A stretch of DNA of 64,000 bases from Oscillospiraceae bacterium (lineage in GTDB: Bacteria > Bacillota > Clostridia > Oscillospirales > Oscillospiraceae), in the NCBI GenBank assembly GCA_017395085.1, contig JAFPWF010000010.1, forward strand, positions 62,001-126,000, read 5' to 3'. This document shows, in pieces, positions 25,529 to 34,213 of this stretch. The notes beneath the pieces were generated by a model. It saw nothing but the letters and a program-made list of their open reading frames with translations, was not told the origin of the DNA and made no database searches. The stretch's first letter is position 1, and each line of letters begins with the position of its first letter. The translations under genes were made by a program, and so were the position numbers.

Positions 25529-26174
25529 CCTTCCGATAGGTACAGTCGGCAGACATCGTACAGGTTTCGCAACTGCAGCTCCGTTTTGGCTGCGGGCGGT
25601 CGGAAACTCCGATCAGCGCCGTCACGCTCTTCTGCGGCACCATCAGGCCGCTCTCCGACAGGCTGACGCCGATCCGCCGGGTGATGTCCAGCAGCCGGAA
25701 CAGATCCCGCTGCTGGCTTAAGGGCAGGTCCCCGTAGCCCGGGCTGAAGCGGTCTGTCAGGCAGCGCGGTGCGAATGTGTCCGCCAGGTCGGCGCAGAGG
25801 TTGTCACACACGTTTTCAACGGCGGCGCTGGCAGCCGCGTCCATAATCAGCGCCTGTGCCATGTCCTTCGCCTGAGTCCGGCGCAGCAGGTTTTCCGTTT
25901 CCATCCCCAGGGTAGCCGCCATCAGGATCACTCCGTCGCAGTCCTTCAGGAATTTGCGGATGTCCGCCCCTGCCGGTGTAAACCCGGTGCCGGTGAGTGA
26001 ACCGTCGGCATCGCGGTCAAAAAGCCGCCAGATGACCCGCGGCACCGCGCAGCGGAAAAGTTCCCGCTCGACGGTTTCGAGCTGTTCCGGAATCCCATCC
26101 GGGAGCGGACCACCCGGATAGCCGAGATACCTGAGCGTCTCCTGCCGGCTGATTTCCGTCAGTCTTGCTTCCAA
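25503..26174 (-). CDS. Methionine synthase activation domain protein (separate subunit)
   Basis: 223 aa. The helical front (EISRQETLRYLGYPGG) and the core DGVILMAATLGMETENLLRR, then DRFSPGYGDLPLSQQRDLF, match the SAM-binding reactivation domain of MetH, here on its own. The C terminus carries a cysteine cluster (CSCETCTMSADCTYR) not present in E. coli MetH. It should restore oxidised cobalamin on the MetH encoded directly downstream (26-base overlap). The start at 26174 lacks an adjacent in-frame alternative and follows a promoter. Confidence 0.85.
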   Translation of the reverse strand: MEARLTEISRQETLRYLGYPGGPLPDGIPEQLETVERELFRCAVPRVIWRLFDRDADGSLTGTGFTPAGADIRKFLKDCDGVILMAATLGMETENLLRRTQAKDMAQALIMDAAASAAVENVCDNLCADLADTFAPRCLTDRFSPGYGDLPLSQQRDLFRLLDITRRIGVSLSESGLMVPQKSVTALIGVSDRPQPKRSCSCETCTMSADCTYRKDGKNCGKP

Positions 26175-26208
26175 TCCGGTTCCCCTCCTTTGCGTGCAGT
26201 GTTTAGAC

Positions 26209-26237
26209 AGTTTAACACAGATTGCTGCCCTTGTGAA
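26209..26237 (-). promoter_or_regulatory. Promoter of the methionine operon
   Basis: On the minus strand TTCACA (26237-26232), 17-bp spacer, TAAACT (26214-26209). The leader to the start codon is only about 30 bases, so there is no room for a SAM or cobalamin riboswitch. Confidence 0.55.
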
Positions 26238-26272
26238 TCTTTTTTATCACTCCCGTCAGCTGACAGTAAAAT

Positions 26273-26297
26273 CGCCCCGCCGGGCATTTATGGGGCG
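26273..26297 (-). terminator. Terminator overlapping the stop of the DUF4234-like gene
   Basis: CGCCCC (26273-26278) pairs with GGGGCG (26292-26297). On the minus strand it is followed by ATTTTA. Confidence 0.6.
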
Positions 26298-26689
26298 AGG
26301 CGCTGTCGGCGGTTCAGTTCTTTCTCCACCAGATTCAGCGTGCGGAAGAATCGCTGTGTGGCGATCATCGGGCCGCAGCAAGGGCAGCCGAGCATGCTCC
26401 ACCAGAACATGTGCCTCCACGAGGTGTACGGCCCTTCTACGCCGAGTTCGATTGCTTTCCCCTTCAGCTCCTCGGCGATGTTCGCCATCCAGACCAGCGT
26501 ATAGATGAACAGCGTTGGGATTCCAAGCAGATAGGCTATCCAGTACCGCCGTGTCCTGCGGCCGAGGATCTCGTCCAACTCAGCCTGCAATCCGCCGAAT
26601 GGCATATAAAACAGGAAAAACAGTCCCGCCGTGCAGAAGTCAATCATCCCCAGCCAGAAGCCCGGCCGGTCCGTGTGCCGAAACATCAT
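26288..26689 (-). CDS. DUF4234-like membrane protein
   Basis: 133 aa with two or three hydrophobic helices (FWLGMIDFCTAGLFFLFYM, IAYLLGIPTLFIYTLVWMA) separated by a charged loop with 'ELDEILG', and an ending with NLVEKELN. This spacing fits the DUF4234 family of small membrane proteins, which has no known activity. It is a single gene on the minus strand, ahead of the methionine operon and divergent from the aminotransferase. Confidence 0.6.
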   Translation of the reverse strand: MMFRHTDRPGFWLGMIDFCTAGLFFLFYMPFGGLQAELDEILGRRTRRYWIAYLLGIPTLFIYTLVWMANIAEELKGKAIELGVEGPYTSWRHMFWWSMLGCPCCGPMIATQRFFRTLNLVEKELNRRQRLAP

Positions 26690-26776
26690 CTTTTCATCTC
26701 TCCGTTTCCTGTCATGGTTCAGAATGTATCACAGAACCGCGAGGCTTGCAAGCGGGCACATGGAGCGGCATCTGCA

Positions 26777-26805
26777 TTGCGGGAACCGGAGATCTGTGTT
26801 ATACT
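26777..26805 (+). promoter_or_regulatory. Promoter for the aminotransferase gene
   Basis: TTGCGG (26777-26782), 17-bp spacer, TATACT (26800-26805). Confidence 0.6.
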
Positions 26806-26841
26806 GGTTTTGGATTGAAGGGAAAAAGAAAGGAGACCATC

Positions 26842-28038
26842 ATGCCTGCATTTGCAAACCGAATGGAATATATGGCCGGCTCTGCCGCCATCATCAGAAG
26901 CCTCTTCGGTGCCATGAACGACCCGGAGACCATCTCGTTCGGAGGCGGCGCTCCGGCTTCCGATGCGCTCCCGGTCGAGCAAATCCGGGAGATCGCGGCC
27001 GACGTGCTTCGCCGCGACACCCGTGGGGTGGAAGCCCTTCAGTACGGGCCGGTTCAGGGCATCCGGCAGCTGCGGGAGATCGTCGCCGGGAAGCTACTGG
27101 CCCCGAAGGGGGTTCCTGCAGATCCTGATGACATCCTCATCGTCAACGGCGGCCTGGAAACCATGAACCTGCTGTGCCAGGTTTTCATCAACCCCGGCGA
27201 CGTCATCCTCTGCGAATCGCCGACTTTTGTCCATTGCGTGGAAATCTTTGAAATGTTCCAGGCAAAGTGCATCGGCTGCAGGACGGACGACCTTGGCATC
27301 GACCCTGAGGATGTGGAAAACAAAATCCTGGAATACCATCCCAAGATGGTTTATGTGATCCCGACCTTCCAGAATCCCACCGGGAAAACCCTGCCCGCCG
27401 AACGGCGGGAGAAGCTTGCCGAACTCGGCAGCAAATACGACGTAATCATCCTGGAAGATGACCCTTACCGCGACCTCCGTTACAGCGGAGAGGAGCTGAA
27501 GCCCATCAAGGCTTACGACAAAACGGGCCGCACCGTGCTGGCCAACAGCTTCTCCAAGATCTTTTCTCCCGGAAGCCGTCTGGGCTATGTCTACGCCGAT
27601 CACCGAATCATAGAAAAGCTGATCGATGCAAAATCTGCCACCAATTCGCACACTTCCATGCTGCCGCAGATCCTCTGTGCCGAGTTCTTTGCCCGTGGAT
27701 ACTACGATGAGCATCTGAAGAAACTCTGCTCCATTCATCGTGAGCGCCGGGACGCCATGATGGCCGCACTGGAAAAGACCATGCCGGAGGGTACAAGATG
27801 GGTCTTCCCTGACGGCGGTCTGTTCACCTGGGTCGAACTGCCCGGCGGCATCGACACGACCGAGCTGCTGAAGGAAGCGGTCGGTTACAAGGTTGCATTC
27901 ATTGCCGGCGCCGGTTTCTATGTCGGCGGCACGGAGGAAGGGAAAAACTGCATGCGCCTCAGCTACGGCAATGTGACCCCGGAAAAGATCGAAATCGGCA
28001 TGAAGCGTCTGGGCGACCTGATCTGCTCAAAGCTGTAA
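26842..28038 (+). CDS. PLP-dependent aminotransferase, fold type I
   Basis: 398 aa. The subgroup is that of 2-aminoadipate/aromatic transaminases related to MocR C-terminal domains (ISFGGGAPASDALP, YGPVQGIRQLRE, VIPTFQNPTGKTL). The PLP lysine is in ANSFSKIFSPGSRLGY. It transfers amino groups between 2-oxoacids and amino acids. It has its own promoter and AAAGGAG site, starting at 26842; upstream in-frame codons are non-coding. The substrate is not clear; branched-chain, aromatic or methionine use all fit. A second promoter begins directly after it. Confidence 0.88.
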   Translation: MPAFANRMEYMAGSAAIIRSLFGAMNDPETISFGGGAPASDALPVEQIREIAADVLRRDTRGVEALQYGPVQGIRQLREIVAGKLLAPKGVPADPDDILIVNGGLETMNLLCQVFINPGDVILCESPTFVHCVEIFEMFQAKCIGCRTDDLGIDPEDVENKILEYHPKMVYVIPTFQNPTGKTLPAERREKLAELGSKYDVIILEDDPYRDLRYSGEELKPIKAYDKTGRTVLANSFSKIFSPGSRLGYVYADHRIIEKLIDAKSATNSHTSMLPQILCAEFFARGYYDEHLKKLCSIHRERRDAMMAALEKTMPEGTRWVFPDGGLFTWVELPGGIDTTELLKEAVGYKVAFIAGAGFYVGGTEEGKNCMRLSYGNVTPEKIEIGMKRLGDLICSKL

Positions 28039-28060
28039 TAAGCGGAGACAGTTTCCCGGA

Positions 28061-28089
28061 TTGTGGAACCGCGGAATGTATGTTATATT
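28061..28089 (+). promoter_or_regulatory. Promoter for the glutaredoxin-like gene
   Basis: TTGTGG (28061-28066), 17-bp spacer, TATATT (28084-28089). Confidence 0.6.
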
Positions 28090-28141
28090 GAAGCCGTTCG
28101 AGAGTCACCCCGCCACGGAGTTCTGAAAGGAGTTGCTGTAT

Positions 28142-28366
28142 ATGATTATTTACGGTTCCAAAGATTGTCCGGATACCATGGCCTGCCTTGCCGCCCTGGA
28201 TGCGCAGGGCACCGCCTATGACTTCCGGGACATCGGAGAACTGCCCGTTCTGAAGGAGTTTCTGCACTATTGCGACAGCGAAGCCGTGTTTGCCCCCGTG
28301 AGGACGTCCGGCGGGATCGGCATCCCGCTGATCGTGGGAGACAACGGGTCCCTGACCCTAGGGTAA
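28142..28366 (+). CDS. Glutaredoxin-like protein
   Basis: 74 aa starting MIIYGSKDCPDTMACLAALD. It has the thioredoxin-fold N terminus with a single active-site cysteine (CPDT) in place of CPYC. The middle IPLIV stands for the cis-proline loop. It would form or exchange disulfides in the cytoplasm, but the monothiol site argues for glutathionylation-like or metal-carrier chemistry. AAAGGAG lies 10 bases upstream. It is followed by the thioesterase gene after 22 bases, one operon. Confidence 0.7.
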   Translation: MIIYGSKDCPDTMACLAALDAQGTAYDFRDIGELPVLKEFLHYCDSEAVFAPVRTSGGIGIPLIVGDNGSLTLG

Positions 28367-28388
28367 CAAAAGAAAGGATCGCCCCAGC

Positions 28389-28805
28389 ATGAACGCTTAT
28401 ACGCACAAGGTGCAGTACTACGAAACCGACATGATGGGCATCACCCATCACGCCAACTATATTCACTGGATGGAGGAAGCCAGGATCGACTTCATGGACC
28501 AACTCGGCTTTCCCTATGCGAAGATGGAAAGCGATGGCATTTTATCTCCTGTGCGCTCGGTGTCCTGCGTGTATAAGCATCCATGTTCCTTCGGAAACGA
28601 AATCAGTATTCTCGTCCGGCCGGAAGGCTTCACCGGCGCGCTCCTGACCATCGGTTACGAAATGCGGAACCAAAACGGCGAACTCGTCTGCGAAGCACGT
28701 TCGGAACACGTCTTTGTAAACCGCGAAGGCCGCATCGTTCGCCTGCGGAAGGAGCAGCCGGAGTTCTGCCGTGCCATTGAGGCGCAGTTCCCTCCGAAGG
28801 AGTAA
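28389..28805 (+). CDS. Acyl-CoA thioesterase, YbgC/4HBT type
   Basis: 138-aa hot-dog fold protein. It opens HKVQYYETDMMGITHHANYIHWMEEARIDF, the classic 4-hydroxybenzoyl-CoA thioesterase motif with the catalytic Asp region (YETDMMG). It hydrolyses acyl-CoA or acyl-ACP thioesters. The chain-length preference is unknown. It follows the glutaredoxin gene in the same direction. A symmetric terminator ends the unit. Confidence 0.87.
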   Translation: MNAYTHKVQYYETDMMGITHHANYIHWMEEARIDFMDQLGFPYAKMESDGILSPVRSVSCVYKHPCSFGNEISILVRPEGFTGALLTIGYEMRNQNGELVCEARSEHVFVNREGRIVRLRKEQPEFCRAIEAQFPPKE

Positions 28806-28815
28806 AAAACGATCT

Positions 28816-28849
28816 GCAAAATGCCCGGGATGACTCCCGGGCATTTTGC
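28816..28849. terminator. Symmetric terminator between convergent genes
   Basis: 15-bp stem (28816-28830 with 28835-28849) with loop TGAC and A4/T4 flanks. It serves the thioesterase gene on the plus strand and the YkvI gene on the minus strand. Confidence 0.85.
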
Positions 28850-28877
28850 TTGCGTTTCATTTTCTGCGCAGCTTTCC

Positions 28878-29993
28878 TTACTCTGCGGCAGGCAGGCCGT
28901 AGTTCTTGCCGTATTTGAAGCGGTTGTAGATCACGCGGGCAACCATGATGACCGTAACGCCCAAGCCAACCCAGCCGGAGATGACCCATACGTAGTTCAT
29001 GATGACGTCGTATGGAACCAGCATCGCAACGATGAAGCCGATGACCGTGCCGGCCACGACGAGGATCTTGTACTTGGGCGTGCCGTCTTTTGCGAAGGGG
29101 CTGATCGAAGACCAGAGCAGCGGGCAGGTCGTGGTGTAAAGGGCTGCGAAGATCATGATGGCATAAATGGAGCCAAAGCCCTTGAAAGTCTGGCTGGCGA
29201 CATACAGGAAGGGGACGTCCAGTTCCGCGACCTTGGTAATGTTCGCAACCATCGCGAGGCCCATGACGACCTCGGCCGCGCCGACCAGAAGATTGCCGAT
29301 GCTCTGGCCGATCATCAGGTTCTTCATGCTGTGCTCTTGTTTGAGCTCCACGGCGAAGTTCGGATACCACAGGATGGTGCTGGTGGCCAGGATGATGCCT
29401 GCGATGAGCCAGCTGTCGGAAGCCTTCATATGCTCGATCTCACCGGAGGCTACAAGCTTTGCGCCTTCGCTCAGTTCGCCGCTGGCGGCGCCCTTGACGA
29501 CCGCAATCAGGGATATGCCCAGTGCAATGAGGATCAGGACCGGGCCGATTTTGCTGATGATGTTGACGATGTTCTTCAGGCCTGCCAGGCTGGTGATGCA
29601 GCAGATGCCCGCGATGATCGCTGCGCCGACCCACAGCGGAGCGCCATACTGCTCGTTGAGGGCGGAGGCTGCGCCGGAGTACATGACGATGACGCACATA
29701 TAGAGATAAAAGATGTAAAAGTAGTTGATGATCGTGCCGAGCACGTTGCCCAGGTAATACTTGAGGACCTGTTCGCCGTTGGTGAGGCCGAAACGCTCAG
29801 ATGCATAGGCAAAGCAGTAGATGCCGATTGCCATGGCTGCCGCGAAGGCGAGGCCGGCCCCGATGGACCACCAGCCGAAGACCGAGAAGTACTGCATGAC
29901 TTCCTGACCGGTGGCGAATCCGGTGCCGATATTGAAGGCAAGGATCGCGCCCATGACGGTGAAGACCGATTTCCAGTTGATCTTTTTGCTCAT
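28878..29993 (-). CDS. YkvI-like APC superfamily transporter
   Basis: 371 aa with ten or eleven membrane helices. The first helix carries FNIGTGFATGQEVMQYFSVFG, a signature of the YkvI family (related to amino-acid permeases). It likely moves an amino acid or related amine with Na+ or H+. It is 45 bases downstream of the gamma-lyase gene on the same strand, so it may import the enzyme's sulfur amino acid or export its product. RBS AAGGAGAAAG. Confidence 0.78.
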   Translation of the reverse strand: MSKKINWKSVFTVMGAILAFNIGTGFATGQEVMQYFSVFGWWSIGAGLAFAAAMAIGIYCFAYASERFGLTNGEQVLKYYLGNVLGTIINYFYIFYLYMCVIVMYSGAASALNEQYGAPLWVGAAIIAGICCITSLAGLKNIVNIISKIGPVLILIALGISLIAVVKGAASGELSEGAKLVASGEIEHMKASDSWLIAGIILATSTILWYPNFAVELKQEHSMKNLMIGQSIGNLLVGAAEVVMGLAMVANITKVAELDVPFLYVASQTFKGFGSIYAIMIFAALYTTTCPLLWSSISPFAKDGTPKYKILVVAGTVIGFIVAMLVPYDVIMNYVWVISGWVGLGVTVIMVARVIYNRFKYGKNYGLPAAE

Positions 29994-30038
29994 TTCTCTT
30001 TCTCCTTCAGTTTATTGTAATGGGTTTCGCTTTGGTTT

Positions 30039-31223
30039 TCAGGAATCCATGGCGGCCAGCGCCTGCAGCAGGTCGGCAATCAGATCGCGGCTGTCCTCAG
30101 CGCCGACGGAGATACGGACAAGACCTTCTGCCAGACCCATGCGGTCGAGATCTTCAGCGGAGAAGTTGTTGACGAAGGCCGTCCTTGGATGGGTGAAGGT
30201 CGTGCGGATGCCGCCGAGGGTGCCCAGATAGCAGATGAGCTTCAGGTTCTTCATGAATTTGGCAACCTTTTCATGGTCGTCCACCAGACGGAAGCTCAGC
30301 ATGGCGCCGTAGCCGTAGTCGGTGTCGAAGACTCTGGAAGCCAGCTCATGCTGGGGGTGGTCCGGCAGGCTCGGGTGGTAGACCGCCTTTACGTGCGGAT
30401 CCTTTGCAAGGGCTTCTGCGATCTGAATGGCGTTCTGGTTCTGGGCTCGGACGCGCATGCTCATGGTCTTCACGGAACGCAGAGTCATCCAGGCGCTCAC
30501 GGGGTCCAGGCAGCAGCCCAGCAGAAGGTAGATGGGGTTGATCCTGTCGATCAGTTCCGCAGAGGCCGTCACGCAGCCGCCTGTGAGGTCGCTGTGCCCC
30601 CCGAAGTATTTGGTCATGCTGTGCAGGACGATGTCGGCGCCGTGCTCCAGCGGACGGTAGACAAAAGGCGTGGTAAAGGTGCTGTCCACCACGGTGAGGA
30701 TACCGTGCTCCCGGGCGATTGCCGCGATGGCGTCCAGATCGGTGACCAGGGTCAGGGGGTTGGCGATAATCTCGGTGTAGAACATTTTCGTGTTCTTTCT
30801 AACGGCCTTTTTCACCTCTTCCGGTTTGGTGAAATCCGTAAAGGTGACGTCGATTCCGAATCCCGGGAGAACCCACTCGGCGAGTTCGACGGTTTCGCCG
30901 TAGATAGCTTTGTTCATTACGATGTGGTCCCCGTTCTTCAGCAGGGAGAGCAGCACCGTGGAGATGGCAGCCATGCCGGAGGAGCAGATCAGGGTCTTCT
31001 CGCCCTTCTCCAGGAAGGAAACCGCGGCGCCGAGTTCGTCCCGGTTTGGGTTGGCCGAACGGTTGTAATAGTACCTGCCACCCTTGTCCGCGAACACATA
31101 GTCGTCCATATCGTCGAGAATATATGCGCTTGCCGGGTAGATCGCCGGGGTTTCTGGGTTCCGGATGATGCCCTGCGGGGTCGTTCCCTGATAGAGCACC
31201 TCGGTGTCAAGTCTGTAGCTCAT
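30039..31223 (-). CDS. Cys/Met metabolism PLP enzyme (gamma-lyase type)
   Basis: 394 aa. It has YYNRSANPNRDELGAAV, the phosphate-binding GEKTLICSSGMAAIS, VVDSTFTTPFVYRP and the PLP lysine in LHSMTKYFGGHSDLTGG, all typical of the cystathionine gamma-synthase / methionine gamma-lyase family. These enzymes eliminate or replace at the gamma carbon of methionine, cystathionine or O-acyl-homoserine. Which one cannot be told. The start at 31223 follows AAGGAGAG; the frame upstream is promoter sequence. Its partner gene is the YkvI transporter. Confidence 0.9.
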   Translation of the reverse strand: MSYRLDTEVLYQGTTPQGIIRNPETPAIYPASAYILDDMDDYVFADKGGRYYYNRSANPNRDELGAAVSFLEKGEKTLICSSGMAAISTVLLSLLKNGDHIVMNKAIYGETVELAEWVLPGFGIDVTFTDFTKPEEVKKAVRKNTKMFYTEIIANPLTLVTDLDAIAAIAREHGILTVVDSTFTTPFVYRPLEHGADIVLHSMTKYFGGHSDLTGGCVTASAELIDRINPIYLLLGCCLDPVSAWMTLRSVKTMSMRVRAQNQNAIQIAEALAKDPHVKAVYHPSLPDHPQHELASRVFDTDYGYGAMLSFRLVDDHEKVAKFMKNLKLICYLGTLGGIRTTFTHPRTAFVNNFSAEDLDRMGLAEGLVRISVGAEDSRDLIADLLQALAAMDS

Positions 31224-31277
31224 GATTCTCTCCTTTTGTTCTTCCGGCTTCCGCCGTTTTAAACTTTCTGCTGTCAT

Positions 31278-31306
31278 TCTAAAAGATATAGCGGGGATAA
31301 TGTCAA
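31278..31306 (-). promoter_or_regulatory. Promoter for the gamma-lyase/transporter operon
   Basis: On the minus strand TTGACA (31306-31301), 17-bp spacer, TTTAGA (31283-31278). Confidence 0.5.
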
Positions 31307-31375
31307 GAAAATAACAATCGGTAGTTTTCACAAATTTTACCAATGATATTTAGGCATTTCCACAAAAGAGAAACG

Positions 31376-31407
31376 GCGCCGCTCCGGAAAAAGCTCCGGA
31401 GCGGCGC
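31376..31407 (-). terminator. Terminator after MerR gene
   Basis: 12-bp perfect stem (31376-31387 with 31396-31407) around an 8-nt loop, T-rich on the minus strand. Confidence 0.8.
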
Positions 31408-31474
31408 TGAAAATACGGAGAACCCGCGGTTTTCGCCGGTAAAACCTTATACCTGCAATAAGGTCTTCCGCTGT

Positions 31475-32272
31475 TCAGATCATGATCTGCACTTCGTACA
31501 CGGCGTCGGACCAGTCCACCAGGTTGTCCTCGAATTCCAGAGCAAGAATCGTATCCCGGTGCGGCAGACCGGTGAAATAAGCCCTGAGGCCGTCCGCGTC
31601 CCAGCATTCCTTCAGGATGGGCGTACGGAAGCAGACAAAATCACCCTCCGGAATCACCTGAATATCCCGGCAGACATGATCCGGGCGGGATTTTGTGAAA
31701 ATAAAATAGCTGCTCGGCCGGAACTTCTTCCGGAGCAGGTCTTCCATGCGGATGCGGTAACCATACTGGCGGCGGTAGGGCAGCTCGCTGTAAGGCAATC
31801 TCCCCTTCTTTTCGGCCAGGCGGATCTCCATGTCGCTGAGCGGCTCTTCCGGGTCGCAGGGCACTTCCAGCACATAGCGCTCCGGCAAGTGGATGCGGTA
31901 AAACGCAGAACTGTCATCGCTCAGGCCGGTGTAGGTGAAATAGTTGATGTACCAGTCGATATCCTTGATCTGCTCGACCGTCTGGTTGATGTGCTCAAGA
32001 AGGGCTTCTTTCCGGGCGGAAAGCGCAGGCATCAGCAGTCTGATGGTTCCGTCCTGAATGATGGCGCCAATTTCCTCAAGCGAGAGGCCGAAGCTCTGCA
32101 GGTACTTGATGCGGTCGATTTTGTGAAACTGCATGTAGGAATAGTAGCGGTAACCCGTCTCTTCGTTGATGGTTTCCGGCCGGAGAATGCCCTCACGGTC
32201 GTAATACCGCAGCGTCTGGGTCGATACGCCAAGCAGCTTCGCAGTCTCGCCGATACTGTAGTATTCCTTCAT
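31475..32272 (-). CDS. MerR family regulator with effector domain
   Basis: 265 aa. The winged-helix domain is classic (YYSIGETAKLLGVSTQTLRYYDREGIL, then TGYRYYSY), followed by a coiled-coil helix and a C-terminal ligand domain of about 140 aa similar to the GyrI-like/BmrR effector fold. It is coupled by a 4-base overlap (32269-32272) to the homocysteine methyltransferase gene, so it probably controls that gene in response to a small molecule. No MerR-type dyad was located with certainty. Confidence 0.88.
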   Translation of the reverse strand: MKEYYSIGETAKLLGVSTQTLRYYDREGILRPETINEETGYRYYSYMQFHKIDRIKYLQSFGLSLEEIGAIIQDGTIRLLMPALSARKEALLEHINQTVEQIKDIDWYINYFTYTGLSDDSSAFYRIHLPERYVLEVPCDPEEPLSDMEIRLAEKKGRLPYSELPYRRQYGYRIRMEDLLRKKFRPSSYFIFTKSRPDHVCRDIQVIPEGDFVCFRTPILKECWDADGLRAYFTGLPHRDTILALEFEDNLVDWSDAVYEVQIMI

Positions 32273-33252
32273 GCTTCCTTCCTCGGCACAAGGGGCGGCC
32301 GGTTCATCGCAAGATATTTTTCCCGTGCTTCAACGACCTGACGTACATGTTTTTCGGTTGTGGTGCAGCAGCCGCCAACGGCGCTCGCCCCGGCTGCCAT
32401 ATAGCGCAGCGCATAGTCGCCGAACTCCAGATTTCCGCCGGAATGCGTCCAGGTTTTGGTGACGGGATCATACACTTCACCGCTGTTGGGATAGACCGCA
32501 ATGGGAAGCTCTGTCGCACTTCTGAACTTGTAAATCAGCGATTCGATGTATTCCGGCTTCGTACAGTTCACGCCGATCATCTTCAGATGCGGATGCCCCT
32601 GTGACAGGGTCGAAGCACATTCCGTGACCGGCTCTCCCTTTCCGTTGTGCTCCCCGTCCCGGCAGGAAAAGCTGACCCAGTAATCGGCGCTCATTTCTTC
32701 GGCGATCCTGGCCTCGAGCAGGGTTTCGTGCAGGGAAGGCTGGGTTTCAAACAGCAGAATGTCGGCACCGGCTTCCCAAAGCAGCCGCGCCCTGCGGGCG
32801 TGGAACTCAAACAGTTCCTCATCGCTGACCTGATAAGCGCCCGTGTATTCCGATCCGTCTGCGAGATAGGCTCCGTAGGGACCCATCCCCGCAAGGCAGA
32901 GCGGCCAGACCCTGCCGGCGTCGCGTCCTTCCTTCTCCCACCACTCGTCGCGCGCCTCCAGGAACAGCTCGACCGAACGGCGGATCAGGACTTCGGCCTC
33001 TGCCTCCGTATAACCACAGCCCGTCAGGCCGGGAATGGAAGCCTGGTAGCTGCATGTGATCCCGCAGTCTGCGCCGGCGCGGAAATAATTGATATGAACC
33101 TGCTTGACCTGTTCAGGGTTTTCGGCAAGCGCTCTTGCCGTCCAGAGCCGGTGGTTGAGATCCAGGCCCATGTTCTCCAGCGCCGTGGACATCGAGCCGT
33201 CGATCACCATGATGCCGCGGGTGTCCAGAATGTTCTGCAGGGATGATTTCAT
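32269..33252 (-). CDS. mmuM: Homocysteine S-methyltransferase (MmuM-like)
   Basis: 327-aa single-domain enzyme. The zinc cysteines are in MIGVNCTKPEYI and VGGCCTTTEKHV (GGCCT in place of the usual GGCCG). It methylates homocysteine, commonly from S-methylmethionine, giving methionine without cobalamin. It is the third homocysteine methyltransferase module in 12 kb (with MetH and the MTHFR fusion). It has its own promoter and is coupled to the MerR regulator. Confidence 0.88.
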   Translation of the reverse strand: MKSSLQNILDTRGIMVIDGSMSTALENMGLDLNHRLWTARALAENPEQVKQVHINYFRAGADCGITCSYQASIPGLTGCGYTEAEAEVLIRRSVELFLEARDEWWEKEGRDAGRVWPLCLAGMGPYGAYLADGSEYTGAYQVSDEELFEFHARRARLLWEAGADILLFETQPSLHETLLEARIAEEMSADYWVSFSCRDGEHNGKGEPVTECASTLSQGHPHLKMIGVNCTKPEYIESLIYKFRSATELPIAVYPNSGEVYDPVTKTWTHSGGNLEFGDYALRYMAAGASAVGGCCTTTEKHVRQVVEAREKYLAMNRPPLVPRKEA

Positions 33253-33322
33253 CCTTGTCTCCTCACCTTTCTTTCATTTCCGTCAGGGGCAGGCAGTCTC
33301 CTAGGTTGCTCCTGCCTACGGC

Positions 33323-33351
33323 ATTATATCATAATCCGCAGAAACCGGAAA
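33323..33351 (-). promoter_or_regulatory. Promoter of the mmuM-merR operon
   Basis: On the minus strand TTTCCG (33351-33346), 17-bp spacer, perfect TATAAT (33328-33323). The leader can fold AGGCAG/CTGCCT (33291-33296 with 33311-33316). Confidence 0.55.
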
Positions 33352-33450
33352 GGCCATTCTTGCATGGTCTCCGAAACTGTGTTACAGTAAGAATGATAAT
33401 GGGCAGAGAGCACTCAAGAATAATCCGCAGCGGCAGAAAGGGTGGAAAAC

Positions 33451-33996
33451 ATGGGTACTGGTTCCGGCATGCAGAAGGAAATCCTCGAACTACTGGTGGA
33501 AGGCAATGAGAGGTACCGGAGGAACTCCGATGAAAACCGCAGACTGGATACTGCCGAGAATGGCCAGCACCCGTATGCGATTGTCGTCTGCTGTTCCGAC
33601 TCCCGGGTCATCCCGGAGCAGATCTTTGACGCCGGCCTCGGCGATCTGTTCGTGATCCGGGTCGCGGGAAACGTGCTGGACAGGCATCAGCTGGGGAGCA
33701 TTGAATATGCCGCCGGCCACCTGGACTGCCGCCAGATCATCGTGCTCGGGCACACGGGCTGCGGCGCTGTTTCGGCCGCCCTTCACGGCGGCGGGGACGG
33801 ATTCATCAAATACATTACGGACGACATTCTGGAAGCGGTCGGCAAGGAGCGTGATCCATATATAGCCTCCTGCCTCAATGTAGAGCATGCGGTGCAGAGA
33901 CTCCGCAGGGAGTTTACAGACCATCCGGAAGTCGGCAGCGCGGTAATCTCCGGCGCCGTATACGACATCCGGACCGGCGGGGTCAGTTGGCTGTAA
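33451..33996 (+). CDS. Beta-class carbonic anhydrase
   Basis: 181 aa. Zinc ligands are Cys48, His101 and Cys104 (CCSDSR at 47-52 and GHTGC at 100-104), with the Asp50-Arg52 dyad intact. It interconverts CO2 and bicarbonate in the cytoplasm. It is of normal size for the bacterial beta class. I start at ATG 33451, since GGGTGG is well placed; a GTG at 33442 is possible. Single gene with a terminator after it. Confidence 0.92.
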   Translation: MGTGSGMQKEILELLVEGNERYRRNSDENRRLDTAENGQHPYAIVVCCSDSRVIPEQIFDAGLGDLFVIRVAGNVLDRHQLGSIEYAAGHLDCRQIIVLGHTGCGAVSAALHGGGDGFIKYITDDILEAVGKERDPYIASCLNVEHAVQRLRREFTDHPEVGSAVISGAVYDIRTGGVSWL

Positions 33997-34060
33997 AAGC
34001 CGACCGTGCTGATACTACACCCACGGAAGCAGCTCTCAATATCCAGCAAAGAACAAAACA

Positions 34061-34090
34061 CGCCTGCAGGGTTTTCCTGCAGGCGTTTCA
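34061..34090 (+). terminator. Terminator after carbonic anhydrase gene
   Basis: 10-bp perfect stem CGCCTGCAGG/CCTGCAGGCG (34061-34070 with 34076-34085), loop GTTTT, then TTTC. The following 120 bases hold nothing I can identify. Confidence 0.8.
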
Positions 34091-34213
34091 TCTTTTTGGA
34101 TTCTTCAAGGGGATTTCAGCCGTTCTGGACGCCTGCCGCTACGAGTTAATGTCGGTACGCTTCATTCCGGCCGCTTCCACTGCTGCGATTGCCCCGGTTT
34201 GTAGACATACTCC

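Noticed and set aside
26175..26287. SAM or cobalamin riboswitch before the methionine operon
   Set aside because: The promoter lies about 35 bases from the start codon, leaving no space.
28821..30020. 399-codon plus-strand frame opposite the YkvI transporter
   Set aside because: Asp/His-rich shadow of a membrane protein, a typical antisense composition.
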